In this document: positions 42,152 to 52,503 of the stretch, piece by piece | Numbering within the stretch: the stretch's first letter is position 1 | Layout: every line of letters begins with the position of its first letter | Assembly: GCF_002849715.1 (NCBI RefSeq) | Contig: NZ_CP018863.1 | Location: 2,232,001-2,296,000, forward strand | Length of the DNA: 64,000 nucleotides | Source of the DNA: Arthrobacter crystallopoietes | GTDB taxonomy: Bacteria > Actinomycetota > Actinomycetes > Actinomycetales > Micrococcaceae | Direction of reading: 5' to 3' | The notes under the pieces: generated by a model | Databases searched by the model: none | What the model saw: the letters and a program-made list of their open reading frames with translations, nothing else | What the model was told of the DNA's origin: nothing | Translations under genes and position numbers: made by a program

Positions 42152-43873
42152 GTGCAGGACAAGGACGGCCAGCAGGATTCAGGTACTCCAATGTCGCCGC
42201 GGGTCGGCAGCCTGCCCATCATCAAGATCCCCCGCAGGCCCGCCGATATGCCGGAAAACGGGGCTGCCGGGGAGACCGGAGAGAGCCCGGATCCGGGTTC
42301 GGCGACACCGCCGACGGCGAAGCAGCCGGTCGGCAAAAACGGGCATCCCAAGCGACCGGGCACCAAGCCCAAGGCCAAGCCTGCTATCCCCGGGAAACCG
42401 GTGGCCAAAGAAGCCAAGCCCGTTCCGTTCGGCACCGCTCCGCTGCCGGCGCCCAAGGGCCAGCAGCGCACCAACGCCGCTGCCCGCCGGATGCTGCGCA
42501 AACTGGTGCAGGGCGAGGCGCCGCCCACGGCCCCGATGAGCATTGTTGAACGGCTCGCGGGGAGCCCGTATGCCAACCCCATGATCCAGGCCGCCGGTGT
42601 GGACACCTCCGCCCGGCTCACCCTTGATTTTGCGCTGGATCTGGCCGAGACCATGTTCCGCTACGGCGCCGGCGCCCTGGAAGTGGAAACGAGCATCATT
42701 GCCGTGACCGCGGCCTTTGGGCTGCGCGAGATCGACGTCGACATCACCAACCAGTCCGTGCTGATCAACTATGCCAAGGCGGATACAGTCCCGCTGACCC
42801 TGATGCGCGTGGTGCGGTCCTGGACGAACAACTACGCCGGTTTGTCCCTGGTACACCAGCTGGTCACGGACATCGTCAACGGTGGTGTGGGGCGGACCGA
42901 GGCCAAGGAGCGGCTGCAGGAGATCGCCGCACGGCCCAAGCCGTTTGCCAAGTGGATGGCCATCGGCGCCGGCGGCGTTTTCGCCGGTTCCATCGTGGCG
43001 TTCCTCGGCGGCGGGATCTTCGCGTCGCTGGTGGCCATGCTGTCAACCGTGCTGATGGGTCTGCTGGGCCGCAAGCTGGGCAAATGGCGGGTTCCGGACT
43101 TCTTTGTCACCGCGATCGGATCCTGCCTAGCCACGGCGGTTGCCCTGCTGTTCTGGCAGCTGCAGGTTCCGTTGAGCCCGTCGCTGGTGATCGCGGGCGG
43201 GATACTTTACCTCCTGCCGACAGGCCGACTGGTCTCTGCGACCCAGGATGCGATCAACGGCTTCCCCGTCACGGCGGCCGGCCGTTTCCTCTCTGCCTTC
43301 CTCACCTTTGCCGCCATCGCCTCCGGTGTGGCCGTGGGCCTGGTGGGCGGCGAACTGGTGGGCGTCAGCCTGCCCGAGGTCTTCGTGAACGGGGAGGGCG
43401 AATACCCCTATGTGGTGCGGGCGCTGCTGCTCATGATCGCCACCATGGCCATCTGCATCACCGAGCAAACCAAGCTCAGCATGCTGGTGCCGACGGCCTT
43501 GGTCGGTCTCGTGGCACTGCTGCTCTACGACCTTGTCCTCATGGCCGGAATCGGGGAGCGGATAGGTCCGGCGCTGGCCGCCGTCGTTATTGGTTTCCTG
43601 GGCCGCATTGTCGGCTTGCGGATGGGCTCACCGCAGCTGGTTGTGGCGGTGCCCGCGATCCTGTTCCTGCTGCCCGGGCTGTCCGTCTTCCGCGGCACCT
43701 ACGACCTGACGGTCAACGTGGACGACCCCTTCGTGGGCGTGCTCAACCTCTTCGGTGCGCTGACGGTGATCCTGGCGATCTCGGGCGGCACGGTCCTCGG
43801 CGACAATTTGGCTCAGCCCTTCACCCGGGACATGGGCTCAAACGAAGGCCGCCGCAGGAACCGCCGCCGCTAA
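42152..43873 (+). CDS. Threonine/serine exporter family protein (ThrE, DUF1212)
   Basis: A 573-residue membrane protein. A proline/lysine-rich disordered N-terminus (about 1-100) is followed by the ThrE cytoplasmic domain (LTLDFALDLAETMFRYGAGA, YAGLSLVHQLVTDIVNGGV) and about ten hydrophobic helices. These include LYLLPTGRLVSATQDAINGF and AVPAILFLLPGLSVFRGTYD, typical of both ThrE halves in one chain. The probable function is proton-coupled export of threonine and serine. GTG 42152 is supported by GGAGG five bases upstream. The frame runs open upstream but without a ribosome site. Confidence 0.9.
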   Translation: MQDKDGQQDSGTPMSPRVGSLPIIKIPRRPADMPENGAAGETGESPDPGSATPPTAKQPVGKNGHPKRPGTKPKAKPAIPGKPVAKEAKPVPFGTAPLPAPKGQQRTNAAARRMLRKLVQGEAPPTAPMSIVERLAGSPYANPMIQAAGVDTSARLTLDFALDLAETMFRYGAGALEVETSIIAVTAAFGLREIDVDITNQSVLINYAKADTVPLTLMRVVRSWTNNYAGLSLVHQLVTDIVNGGVGRTEAKERLQEIAARPKPFAKWMAIGAGGVFAGSIVAFLGGGIFASLVAMLSTVLMGLLGRKLGKWRVPDFFVTAIGSCLATAVALLFWQLQVPLSPSLVIAGGILYLLPTGRLVSATQDAINGFPVTAAGRFLSAFLTFAAIASGVAVGLVGGELVGVSLPEVFVNGEGEYPYVVRALLLMIATMAICITEQTKLSMLVPTALVGLVALLLYDLVLMAGIGERIGPALAAVVIGFLGRIVGLRMGSPQLVVAVPAILFLLPGLSVFRGTYDLTVNVDDPFVGVLNLFGALTVILAISGGTVLGDNLAQPFTRDMGSNEGRRRNRRR

Positions 43874-43902
43874 CTGGTGCGGCCGCTTAGCCGCCGACAG
43901 GC

Positions 43903-44763
43903 CTAGGTGGCCGGGTAGTTCTCCGGAAAGATCTGCCCGACCTCGGTCCGCTTTTCCGCCTGGAACGCGTCCTCGGCCCGGCCGTAGGCCCAGTAGCCGG
44001 AGATGGAAACCTGCTTGCGGTGCAGCCCGCGCTCCTTGAACAGCACGTCGCGCAGCGATTTGATGGCACCGCGCTCGCCGTGGACAAACGCATCCACGTC
44101 ACCGGCAGGCCAAGCCAGCGTCGCCACCGCATCCCGCAGCAGCGTGGTGGTGCCCGGGACCTGGCCCTCGCGGAAGAGCCAGTGGAACTGGAGGCCGGCG
44201 GGAGCATGGAGCTCCTGGATGTCCGCTTCGGAATCCACCTCGATCAGGGCATGTCCGATGGCGTGTGCCGGCAACGCTTCGATGGCCGCGCCGATGGCCG
44301 GCAGCGCGGAATCGTCTCCGGCCAGGAGGTACCAGTCGGCGTCGGGGTTGGGAGAGTAGGCTCCGCCCGGACCGGTGAACATGACCCAGTCCCCGGTCTG
44401 GGCCTTGAGCGCCCACGGTCCCGCCAGTCCCTCGTCGCCATGCACGACAAAGTCAATGGCGATTTCGCCGGCGGTATGGTCCACGTTGCGGACCGTGTAG
44501 GTGCGGGTGACCGGCAGCTTGTCCGCTGGCAGGGTCTCCTTCAACTCTGCGACGTCCACCGGGAGCTCAACATCCAGTTCCGGGTCGAGGAAGAAGATCT
44601 TCACGTACTGGTCCGTGGCGTCCTTGGCCGCGAACTTCCCGAAGCCCTCGCCTCCGGCGAAAACCCGGACCATGTGTTCGGAGAGGCGTTCGGTCCGCAG
44701 CACCTGAAGGTTCGTCTGGGGCTTTCGTGGACGGGCGGGGCGGGCTCCGGGCTGGGCAGACAT
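43903..44763 (-). CDS. Siderophore-interacting protein (ferric-siderophore reductase)
   Basis: A 286-residue FAD-dependent SIP-family protein. It has LPVTRTYTVRNVD (FAD-binding RxYT), DFVVHGDEGLAGPWALKAQTGD and DWYLLAGDDSALPAIGAAIE. The C-terminal WAYGRAEDAFQAEKR contains the family GYW...G pattern. It releases iron from imported siderophores by reduction. CAGGAG precedes ATG 44763. A DtxR/IdeR-like box lies about 50 bases upstream, fitting iron repression. Confidence 0.93.
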   Translation of the reverse strand: MSAQPGARPARPRKPQTNLQVLRTERLSEHMVRVFAGGEGFGKFAAKDATDQYVKIFFLDPELDVELPVDVAELKETLPADKLPVTRTYTVRNVDHTAGEIAIDFVVHGDEGLAGPWALKAQTGDWVMFTGPGGAYSPNPDADWYLLAGDDSALPAIGAAIEALPAHAIGHALIEVDSEADIQELHAPAGLQFHWLFREGQVPGTTTLLRDAVATLAWPAGDVDAFVHGERGAIKSLRDVLFKERGLHRKQVSISGYWAYGRAEDAFQAEKRTEVGQIFPENYPAT

Positions 44764-44812
44764 GAAAACGGCTCCTGAATACGCAAGGCGTGGGGAAGGC
44801 TGATGGGGTACT

Positions 44813-44828
44813 ACTAAGGACAACCTAA
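44813..44828 (-). promoter_or_regulatory. Candidate IdeR/DtxR iron box
   Basis: Read on the minus strand, TTAGGTTGTCCTTAGT resembles the IdeR/DtxR consensus TTAGGTTAGCCTAACCTAA in its left half and centre. It lies 50-65 bases upstream of the siderophore-interacting protein start, as expected for an iron-repressed promoter. Confidence 0.5.
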
Positions 44829-44857
44829 CCCACCACAGGTTTTGTTCCCAACCACTA

Positions 44858-45616
44858 TTACTGTGGCAACCGCCAGTCCACCGGATCCGCGCCCTGCGCC
44901 CGGAGCAGTTCGTTGATCCGGCTGAAGGGGCGGGAACCAAAGAAGCCGCGTGAGGCGGACAACGGACTGGGGTGCGCGGATTCGATCCGCGGCACGGCGT
45001 CCAGCAAGGGTGTCAGGTTCTGGGCATCCCTGCCCCACAGGACCACCACCAGCGGACCGCCCCGCGCCACGAGCGACTTGACCGCCAGCTCGGTCAGCTC
45101 TTCCCACCCCTTGCGACGGTGCGCCCCGGTCTTGCCAGCCTCCACCGTGAGGACCCGGTTGAGCAGCAGCACCCCCTGATCAGCCCAGGCAGTCAGATCC
45201 CCGTGCGGTGCCGGGGGAATGCCCAGGTCCGAGTCCAGCTCCTTGTAAATGTTGGCCAGGCTGCGCGGCAGCGGCCGAACATGGCCTTCCACCGCGAAAC
45301 ACAGGCCGATCGAATGCCCGGGCGTAGGGTAAGGATCCTGCCCGATCACAAGGACTTTGACGGCCGAGAGCGGCCGCTGGAAGGCCCGCAGAATGTTGGC
45401 GGGCGCCGGCAGGATTTCACCGCCGGCGGCGCGCCGCTGTTCAAGGTAGGCAGCCAGCTCATGCACCGTTTGCGTCACCGGCGCCAGGACTTCGGCCCAC
45501 TCGGGATGCATGACTTCATCCAGTGCGGCCGGGGCAGAGAACGGAAAAGGTTCCCGGGTGGCCACCGCTGACCCCGTGGCCGGAAGCTGGAACAGTGCGC
45601 CGTCGTCGTCAGTCAT
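44858..45616 (-). CDS. ung: Uracil-DNA glycosylase (family 1)
   Basis: A 252-residue enzyme that excises uracil from DNA in base-excision repair. The catalytic aspartate is in [38 protein letters not shown] and the [19 protein letters not shown] loop with the catalytic histidine are present. The length and motifs match actinobacterial Ung. The start at ATG 45616 is likely, though the AGGAAG site directly abuts it. The start could therefore lie slightly differently. Confidence 0.95.
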   Translation of the reverse strand: MTDDDGALFQLPATGSAVATREPFPFSAPAALDEVMHPEWAEVLAPVTQTVHELAAYLEQRRAAGGEILPAPANILRAFQRPLSAVKVLVIGQDPYPTPGHSIGLCFAVEGHVRPLPRSLANIYKELDSDLGIPPAPHGDLTAWADQGVLLLNRVLTVEAGKTGAHRRKGWEELTELAVKSLVARGGPLVVVLWGRDAQNLTPLLDAVPRIESAHPSPLSASRGFFGSRPFSRINELLRAQGADPVDWRLPQ

Positions 45617-45775
45617 CTTCCTATGGTCGCTGATCGCTGCCCGGGCGGGCGAACCGCCGTCCAACCTTAGGCGCCATGCGCGGGCGCCGCGGCGTGCACA
45701 AATGACAGGCTAGTGATTCGTTACCATGGTGGAGGACAGTTTCCCCTGCAAACAAAACGGAAGTGATGGTGTGTC

Positions 45776-46084
45776 TTGGCTGGTTCCGTCGATGCCAGTG
45801 CGTTTTCCCTTGACGCCGAGCTGGATTCATCGAGCCCGCTGAGCGAACGCGACCAGAAAATGCTGGCGCTGGAACGGCAGTGGTGGAAGTATGCGGGTGC
45901 CAAGGAACAGGCCATCCGCGAGCTCTTCGATATGTCCGCCACGCACTACTATCAGATCCTCAACGGCCTGATCGACACCGAAGAGGCGCTGGCCCACGAT
46001 CCGATGCTGGTCAAGCGGTTGCGCAGGCTGCGGACGTCCCGTCAGCGCGCACGCACTGCCCGCCGGCTGGGCACGGACGCCTAG
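45776..46084 (+). CDS. DUF3263 domain-containing protein
   Basis: A 102-residue actinobacterial protein. The DUF3263 core reads LSERDQKMLALERQWWKYAG, AKEQAIRELFDMSATHYYQI and LNGLIDTEEALAHDPMLVKR, with a basic tail. The core looks like a small helix-turn-helix, so DNA binding is plausible but unproven. It starts at TTG 45776 because the frame has a stop at 45764. It precedes the LytR_C gene by 67 bases, a pairing common in actinobacteria. Confidence 0.85.
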   Translation: MAGSVDASAFSLDAELDSSSPLSERDQKMLALERQWWKYAGAKEQAIRELFDMSATHYYQILNGLIDTEEALAHDPMLVKRLRRLRTSRQRARTARRLGTDA

Positions 46085-46151
46085 CCTCGGGTCAAACGGT
46101 TCGACCGACCGCGCAGATATTTTCGATACAACTAAGGACGCACTCTTAGCG

Positions 46152-46850
46152 ATGACCAAGTATTCCCGGGACGAGTTTGACCAGGTGCCCGAAACTTCAG
46201 ACCGCCACGGCGTCCACCGGGCCCACATGGCCGCGGCGAAATCCAGCGGACTCGGCCTGATCATCCTGGCTACCGTACTGGCGCTCGCCGTCGGCGTCCT
46301 GTCCTTCTTCGTCCTGCCGCTGCTCGGAGCGGGCGGCGCAAGCACGGAACTCCAAGCCACCGCGGCGCCCTCGGCCAAGTCGGCATCCCCGCATGCCGCT
46401 GAGGGAACGGCCGAACCCACGGATGACGCCAGTGAACCAACTGTGGACGCAGCGGGAGAGGCCACGGAGACTGCCGAGGCGCCCACTGCGGACGCCACCA
46501 CCGAGGCCGCCGAGGAACCGGCCGAGGAGCCCGCGGATGAGGCCGCCGAGGCTGCGGCGGCCGTGAATAAAGCCGATCCGGTGCTGATCTTCAACAGCGT
46601 CGGCGTCACCGGGCTCGGCGGCGCGGTCTCGCAGACGGTCACGTCAGACGGCTGGGCCGTCGGGGTCGTGGACAACTGGCAGGGCACGCCCATGGCCAAC
46701 TCCGTGATCTTCTACAACCCCGGCCAGGGCGCCAACGCGCAGGCGCTGGGCGAACTCCTGGGCATCACGGACCTGCGCGAGACCGCGCAGAGTGCGGTCT
46801 CCGAATATGTCACCGTGGTGCTGGGCCCCGGATTCCAGCAAAACAGCTGA
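46152..46850 (+). CDS. LytR C-terminal-domain protein, membrane anchored
   Basis: A 232-residue protein. A cytoplasmic N-terminus of about 32 residues is followed by one membrane helix (LGLIILATVLALAVGVLSFF), a long Ala/Glu/Thr/Pro-rich linker (about 65-138) and a LytR_C domain (VLIFNSVGVTGLGGAVSQTV, GWAVGVVDNWQG, AQALGELLGITDLRE). The linker probably spans the peptidoglycan. The domain accompanies LytR-CpsA-Psr wall-polymer ligases, but no ligase domain is present. Its role in envelope assembly is inferred. Confidence 0.85.
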   Translation: MTKYSRDEFDQVPETSDRHGVHRAHMAAAKSSGLGLIILATVLALAVGVLSFFVLPLLGAGGASTELQATAAPSAKSASPHAAEGTAEPTDDASEPTVDAAGEATETAEAPTADATTEAAEEPAEEPADEAAEAAAAVNKADPVLIFNSVGVTGLGGAVSQTVTSDGWAVGVVDNWQGTPMANSVIFYNPGQGANAQALGELLGITDLRETAQSAVSEYVTVVLGPGFQQNS

Positions 46851-47020
46851 TCACGTCCCTGTTTCCGCCGGTTCCGAGAGTCTTCGGCCGGCCCCGTATT
46901 ACACCTCCATAACATCTCTGTGCCGCCGCTCACACCCGCGCTGCAGCGTGGGTAGAGTGAGCGCATCTCCGGCGCCGGAAACAGAGGCGGCGGGGCCAGG
47001 TCTAGAAATATGGAGAGCAT

Positions 47021-47227
47021 ATGGCGCAGGGAACCGTCAAATGGTTCAACGCGGAAAAAGGCTACGGCTTTATCACCGTCGATGAAAACGAAGCTGACGT
47101 ATTTGTGCATTGGTCCGCCATCCAGATGGACGGTTACCGTTCCCTTGAGGAGGGCCAGCGCGTTGAGTTCGAAATCGGGGAAGGGCAAAGGGGGCCGCAG
47201 GCTGAGGAAGTGAAGCTCGCTTCCTGA
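47021..47227 (+). CDS. Cold-shock protein (CspA family)
   Basis: A 68-residue single cold-shock domain. It has RNP1-like KGYGFITV and RNP2-like DVFVHWSAI motifs after the canonical [11 protein letters not shown] start. It binds single-stranded nucleic acid and acts as an RNA chaperone. GGAGAG precedes the ATG. The preceding 170 bases contain no gene and may form a long 5' leader. A 21-bp-stem terminator follows directly. Confidence 0.96.
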   Translation: MAQGTVKWFNAEKGYGFITVDENEADVFVHWSAIQMDGYRSLEEGQRVEFEIGEGQRGPQAEEVKLAS

Positions 47228-47240
47228 TCTTTGCCAAATT

Positions 47241-47286
47241 ACGACGGCGGCGTGCGGCTAATGATTTAGCCGCACGCCGCCGTCGT
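47241..47286. terminator. Bidirectional terminator, 21-bp perfect stem
   Basis: The sequence 47241-47261 (ACGACGGCGGCG...GGCTAA) is the exact reverse complement of 47266-47286, with loop TGAT. It lies between the convergent cold-shock and TM2 genes. Confidence 0.85.
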
Positions 47287-47331
47287 ATGCAGTTATAAAG
47301 ACCGCCCTCGCCTGCTTGGGCGGGATGCCTG

Positions 47332-47949
47332 TTACTCCTTGAGCGGAACGCCCTTGGCATCGCGGCGGAACATTTCGGCTCCGACCAGGATCATGATGCC
47401 TTCGACGAAGCCCCAGACCGCACCGAGGCCGAAGGTGACGATCGTGACGACGATCTGCAGGATCCCGATGCCGACGTAGCCCAGATAGAAGCGGTGGATA
47501 CCCAGACCGCCGAGCAGAATGCCCAGCAAGCCGCCGATCAGGCGGGACTTCTGTTCCGGGTAGCCTGCGTAATACGGCTGGCCCGGCTGGCCGTAGGGAG
47601 CCTGGCCGTACTGCGGCTGCGCGTAGGGATTCTGGCCAAGTGGCTGCTGGCCGTGCGGCTGTTGTCCATAGGGGGCCTGCCCCTGCGGCGGCTGGCCGTA
47701 AGGCGGTTGACCCTGAGACTGCCCGTACGGTGGTTGGCCTTGTTGTGGCTGCCCGTACGGAGCCTGCCCCTGTGGTGCTTGGCCGTAGGGAGGCTTTCCT
47801 CCGGGTGCCGGCTCACCGGGCATATTGCCCAGGGGCTGGGTGGGGTTGGGGCCCGCGCCCCGCAACGGCTCGGTGGGATTCTCCCCGCGGGATGGTCCGG
47901 GCTGGTCCTGCCCGGCTTTGTCCTGCTTGCCGTCCGGATTTTCCGACAT
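47332..47949 (-). CDS. TM2-domain protein with PYGQ-rich repeat region
   Basis: A 205-residue protein. Residues 50-130 are made of repeated [13 protein letters not shown] units, a disordered proline-glutamine-glycine stretch. The C-terminal TM2 domain has [20 protein letters not shown], then [20 protein letters not shown] and [11 protein letters not shown], two membrane helices joined by a short turn with the family's D/E-F-like signature. Function is unknown. AAGGAAAA precedes the ATG. The repeat number may vary between strains. Confidence 0.85.
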   Translation of the reverse strand: MSENPDGKQDKAGQDQPGPSRGENPTEPLRGAGPNPTQPLGNMPGEPAPGGKPPYGQAPQGQAPYGQPQQGQPPYGQSQGQPPYGQPPQGQAPYGQQPHGQQPLGQNPYAQPQYGQAPYGQPGQPYYAGYPEQKSRLIGGLLGILLGGLGIHRFYLGYVGIGILQIVVTIVTFGLGAVWGFVEGIMILVGAEMFRRDAKGVPLKE

Positions 47950-48122
47950 GTTCTTTTCCTTCGGTATGTAATGGTGCTGCGTGACTACCTACAATCTACG
48001 GCCCGGCACGGGCCGGTTCTATCGGGGGCCACCCTGATCTTGGGGTCAGTGGGGCTCAGGGTATTACGCGTGTGGTGAAGCGGCCCGACTAATGCTGGAT
48101 GCAGCTTGCACTCAACCGTGGT

Positions 48123-48166
48123 GAGTGCTAATTATTGTGTTAGCACTCTCGCTGGTTGACTGCTAA
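48123..48166 (+). promoter_or_regulatory. CIRCE operator with an extra upstream half-site
   Basis: TTAGCACTC (48140-48148), nine bases and GACTGCTAA (48158-48166) form the CIRCE inverted repeat bound by the HrcA repressor, with one mismatch from GAGTGCTAA. A further perfect half-site, GAGTGCTAA, lies at 48123-48131, eight bases upstream. The site is about 180 bases before groEL. Confidence 0.9.
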
Positions 48167-48282
48167 GCAGTCGGCCGACGGGGGAGAGTGAAAAATCCAA
48201 ACCACTGGGGTGAGGGTAGCGGTGCGGCGTAAAGAGATCGCCGCCGTCGTTATCCGTCCGTCGCGGGCATCGCAGTGGTTAG

Positions 48283-49980
<1,698 letters not shown>

Positions 49981-50033
49981 GAAGTCCGGCGAAAGCCACT
50001 TCCGAGCCGGTCAACGTCTGACCAGTTCCAACA

Positions 50034-50069
50034 GGAAGGCACGGTTCCCGATCGGGAACCGTGCCTTCC
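50034..50069. terminator. Terminator, 36-base perfect palindrome
   Basis: GGAAGGCACGGTTCCCGA continues into its exact reverse complement up to 50069, forming a long hairpin just after groEL and just before the stop of the convergent 50074 gene. Confidence 0.8.
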
Positions 50070-50073
50070 CGGG

Positions 50074-50961
50074 TTAAGCCGCGGCCAGTTCGGCGCGCAG
50101 GTTCTGCCGGGCCTGGGCCAGCCAGAGCCTGCGGGCGGTGGCCGTCCGGTACAACGGCTCCAAGGCCAGCAACCGGCGGACGACGGCGGTGCGGCCAGCT
50201 ACGAAATCAGCGTCACCGACGTGCGCATACTCTTGCCGGACTGCGGCGAGGTAGCGGTCGTAGGTGTCCGGAGGGCTGCCGAGAACCGACAGGTCTGCAT
50301 CGCACAGCAAGGCACCGGACGCGTCGCTATCAGCCGGAGCGTGATGCGCTGTCAGCAGCACCAGACGGGCCGTCTCAGCGACCTCCTCAAGTCGGCAGCC
50401 TGCGTCGGCCAGCTTCCCGCGTGCCAGTGCCGCCGAATCTTCTTCATCCTTGCCTGCCACTCCGTTGTAGACGGCGTCGTGGAACCACGCGGCCAGCCAG
50501 ACCGCCCGGGATTCCGTGCCCGGCCGCTCGCCATGATCCTGAAGGGTGCGCAGGGCCTCAATGACCGCGAGCAGATGCGAGTGATCGTGGTAGCGCCGGT
50601 GCTTCTCGCCCCATCTGGCAATGAGCTCCCGGCCCAGACGCTCCCGATCAGGCAGCAGAGCATTCCAATGCTGCAGCAGTACGTGCTCCAGCTTTCCGGG
50701 TCTGCGGCGCGCCGGCACCCGCAGTCCGCTGGCGATCAGCCGACGCACCAGCTCACCGCCGGAAACGGCCAAGGCACCCCGGGCGACAAGTTCCGCATGC
50801 CGCTCGGCTGGAACATCGTAATGGTCCAGATCAAAGGCCCGGCGGGGGACTCCGGCGGCGGCCGCAAACTCGTGCAGCTGATCCAATGAGGAGTCCGAGA
50901 CCAGGTGCGAAAAATGCGTTCCGTGGGCCGGCCACAGCGGGGGATCAATAAGAATTGCCAC
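50074..50961 (-). CDS. DUF4031 plus HD-domain protein
   Basis: A 295-residue fusion. The N-terminal DUF4031 domain (about 1-85) reads ILIDPPLWPAHGTHFSHLVS, FDLDHYDVPAERH and SGGELVRRLIASGLR. The C-terminal part is an HD-type metal-dependent hydrolase, with the pattern H...HD...D in KHRRYHDHSHLLAV, WLAAWFHDAVYNG and LLCDADLSVLG. The substrate is unknown, and nucleotide or phosphate-ester hydrolysis is typical. It starts with GTG and is divergent from the RNase H gene, with 51 bases between. Confidence 0.85.
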   Translation of the reverse strand: MAILIDPPLWPAHGTHFSHLVSDSSLDQLHEFAAAAGVPRRAFDLDHYDVPAERHAELVARGALAVSGGELVRRLIASGLRVPARRRPGKLEHVLLQHWNALLPDRERLGRELIARWGEKHRRYHDHSHLLAVIEALRTLQDHGERPGTESRAVWLAAWFHDAVYNGVAGKDEEDSAALARGKLADAGCRLEEVAETARLVLLTAHHAPADSDASGALLCDADLSVLGSPPDTYDRYLAAVRQEYAHVGDADFVAGRTAVVRRLLALEPLYRTATARRLWLAQARQNLRAELAAA

Positions 50962-51012
50962 CCTGCCAGCCTATGTCCGATAGGGCCTTGCCGATCTGAA
51001 AAGATGGAGACT

Positions 51013-51975
51013 ATGACGATTACTGCTGCCGCCGACGGCTCTGCCCTCGGCAACCCGGGCCCTGCCGGCTGGGCCTGGTACATTGACGAAAATTCCTGGG
51101 CAGCCGGAGGCTGGCCGCACGGAACCAACAACCAGGGCGAGCTCATGGCGGTGCTCGATTTGTTCCGTGCCACGGAACACTTGCCGGAAGAGTCCCTGCA
51201 CATCCTCTGCGACAGCCAGTACGTCATCAACTGCATCACCAAATGGATGCCGGGCTGGAAGCGCAAGGGCTGGCGCAAGGCCGATGGGAAAGCTGTGCTT
51301 AACGTTGACCTCCTCAAGCAGATCGACCAGGTCATTAAGGGCCGCAGTTACAAGTTCGAATGGGTGAAGGGCCACGCAGGGCATGACCTGAACGAGGCTG
51401 CCGATGTCCGCGCCCGGGCTGTTGCCTTGGCTTTCCAAAACGGATCGGTGATTCCTCACGGGCCCGGCTTCCAAGGGCGAGCGGCCTCAGCCGCCGCTGA
51501 TACTCCCGCCGTCGCCCAATCGGCCGTCCGGGTTGCGGAGCCGCGCCTGCCTCAGCGGGCCGACAGCCCGGAGAGCCCGGAGCCCGATCTGTTCTCAGAG
51601 CTGGAGGACTTCTCCGCGGAGGACACCCAGGAACCTGTCGAGGAACTGATCGTCAGGCTGGAACAGGAACTCCTCAGCCCCGGCACGCGAGCCGACTTCG
51701 GACGTCTTGCTGTGCTCCTGCACCCGGACTTCACCGAGATTGGGCAGTCGGGCCGGATGTGGACCAGGGACGACACGATCAGTGCGCTCCAGGGAGATCC
51801 GGAGACGGAAGCAACCGTGGAGGTCTTCGCCGCTGAACGGCTTGGCGAAGACAGCGTCCTGCTGACCTACCGCAGCAGCTCGCGGACGGGTTCGGCTCTG
51901 CGCAGCTCACTGTGGCTCCGCGAGGGGGAACAGTGGCGGCTGCGGTTCCATCAGGGAACGCCGGAACAGAGCTGA
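51013..51975 (+). CDS. Ribonuclease HI fused to a DUF4440/SnoaL-like domain
   Basis: A 320-residue protein. Residues 1-140 are a type 1 RNase H with active-site D8, E43, D67 and D131 and the KGHAGHDLNEAAD histidine loop (H121/H124). It would cleave RNA in RNA-DNA hybrids. A Pro/Ala/Glu-rich linker (about 150-215) joins it to a C-terminal NTF2-like DUF4440 domain (LEQELLSPGTRADFGRLAVL, LHPDFTEIGQSGRMW, LLTYRSS, LWLREGEQWRLRFHQGT). ATG 51013 fits GGAG better than ATG 51004. The fusion partner's role is unknown. Confidence 0.9.
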   Translation: MTITAAADGSALGNPGPAGWAWYIDENSWAAGGWPHGTNNQGELMAVLDLFRATEHLPEESLHILCDSQYVINCITKWMPGWKRKGWRKADGKAVLNVDLLKQIDQVIKGRSYKFEWVKGHAGHDLNEAADVRARAVALAFQNGSVIPHGPGFQGRAASAAADTPAVAQSAVRVAEPRLPQRADSPESPEPDLFSELEDFSAEDTQEPVEELIVRLEQELLSPGTRADFGRLAVLLHPDFTEIGQSGRMWTRDDTISALQGDPETEATVEVFAAERLGEDSVLLTYRSSSRTGSALRSSLWLREGEQWRLRFHQGTPEQS

Positions 51976-52031
51976 CCGGCAGCGGCGGCGCGGGTCCAGG
52001 TGCGGGATTCCGGCCCGACTGCGGTTCTTGG

Positions 52032-52322
52032 TCACGCCATGAACATACGTGCGTTGGCTTCTTCGGCCTGAGCATACTGCTGCGATGCTTGGGCAAGCGC
52101 CGTATTGATGCTGGCCAGGGACTCTTCAACCTTCAGCTGCGTTGCACGCCAGTCAGTGATCAACTGCTGGAAGTTCGCGGAAGCGGAGCCCGTCCACAAT
52201 GATTCCAATTCCCGCAGCCCGGACTGCATGGTGTTTACCTCGGCCTGCAGCCGGCCGATGGTGCCCTGGACCGCCATGCTCTTAGCGTTCAAGGCCTCAC
52301 TGTCCACATGGAATACAGCCAT
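52032..52322 (-). CDS. WXG100-family type VII secretion protein
   Basis: A 96-residue helical hairpin protein of the ESAT-6/WXG100 family. The turn motif is LWTGSASANF (W-x-G), flanked by long amphipathic helices (IGRLQAEVNTMQSGLRELES and ATQLKVEESLASINTALAQA). AAGGGAA precedes the ATG. Such proteins are exported as dimers by ESX/type VII systems. No EccC, EccD or partner WXG gene is in this window, so it is an orphan here. Confidence 0.9.
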   Translation of the reverse strand: MAVFHVDSEALNAKSMAVQGTIGRLQAEVNTMQSGLRELESLWTGSASANFQQLITDWRATQLKVEESLASINTALAQASQQYAQAEEANARMFMA

Positions 52323-52503
52323 GATGTTCCCTTCGAAGTAGTTGATCCAACGGATACTTCGAGGCTAGGGAGCGTAAGGAGTGCACGCGAGGGGCCAGCC
52401 TGAGATTGTGGATAACGCAGAGTCTTGGGACCGGGTGGAGGACGACAGCTCCGTGGCTATTACGGCTTCCCCCGGTCCAGGGGCAAATGTCGCAGCCCCT
52501 GAA

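Noticed and set aside
47490..47780. CRISPR-like repetition inside the TM2 gene
   Set aside because: The repeats are short codon-level PYGQ units without spacers and lie within a coding frame. No CRISPR array or cas gene was seen in the window.
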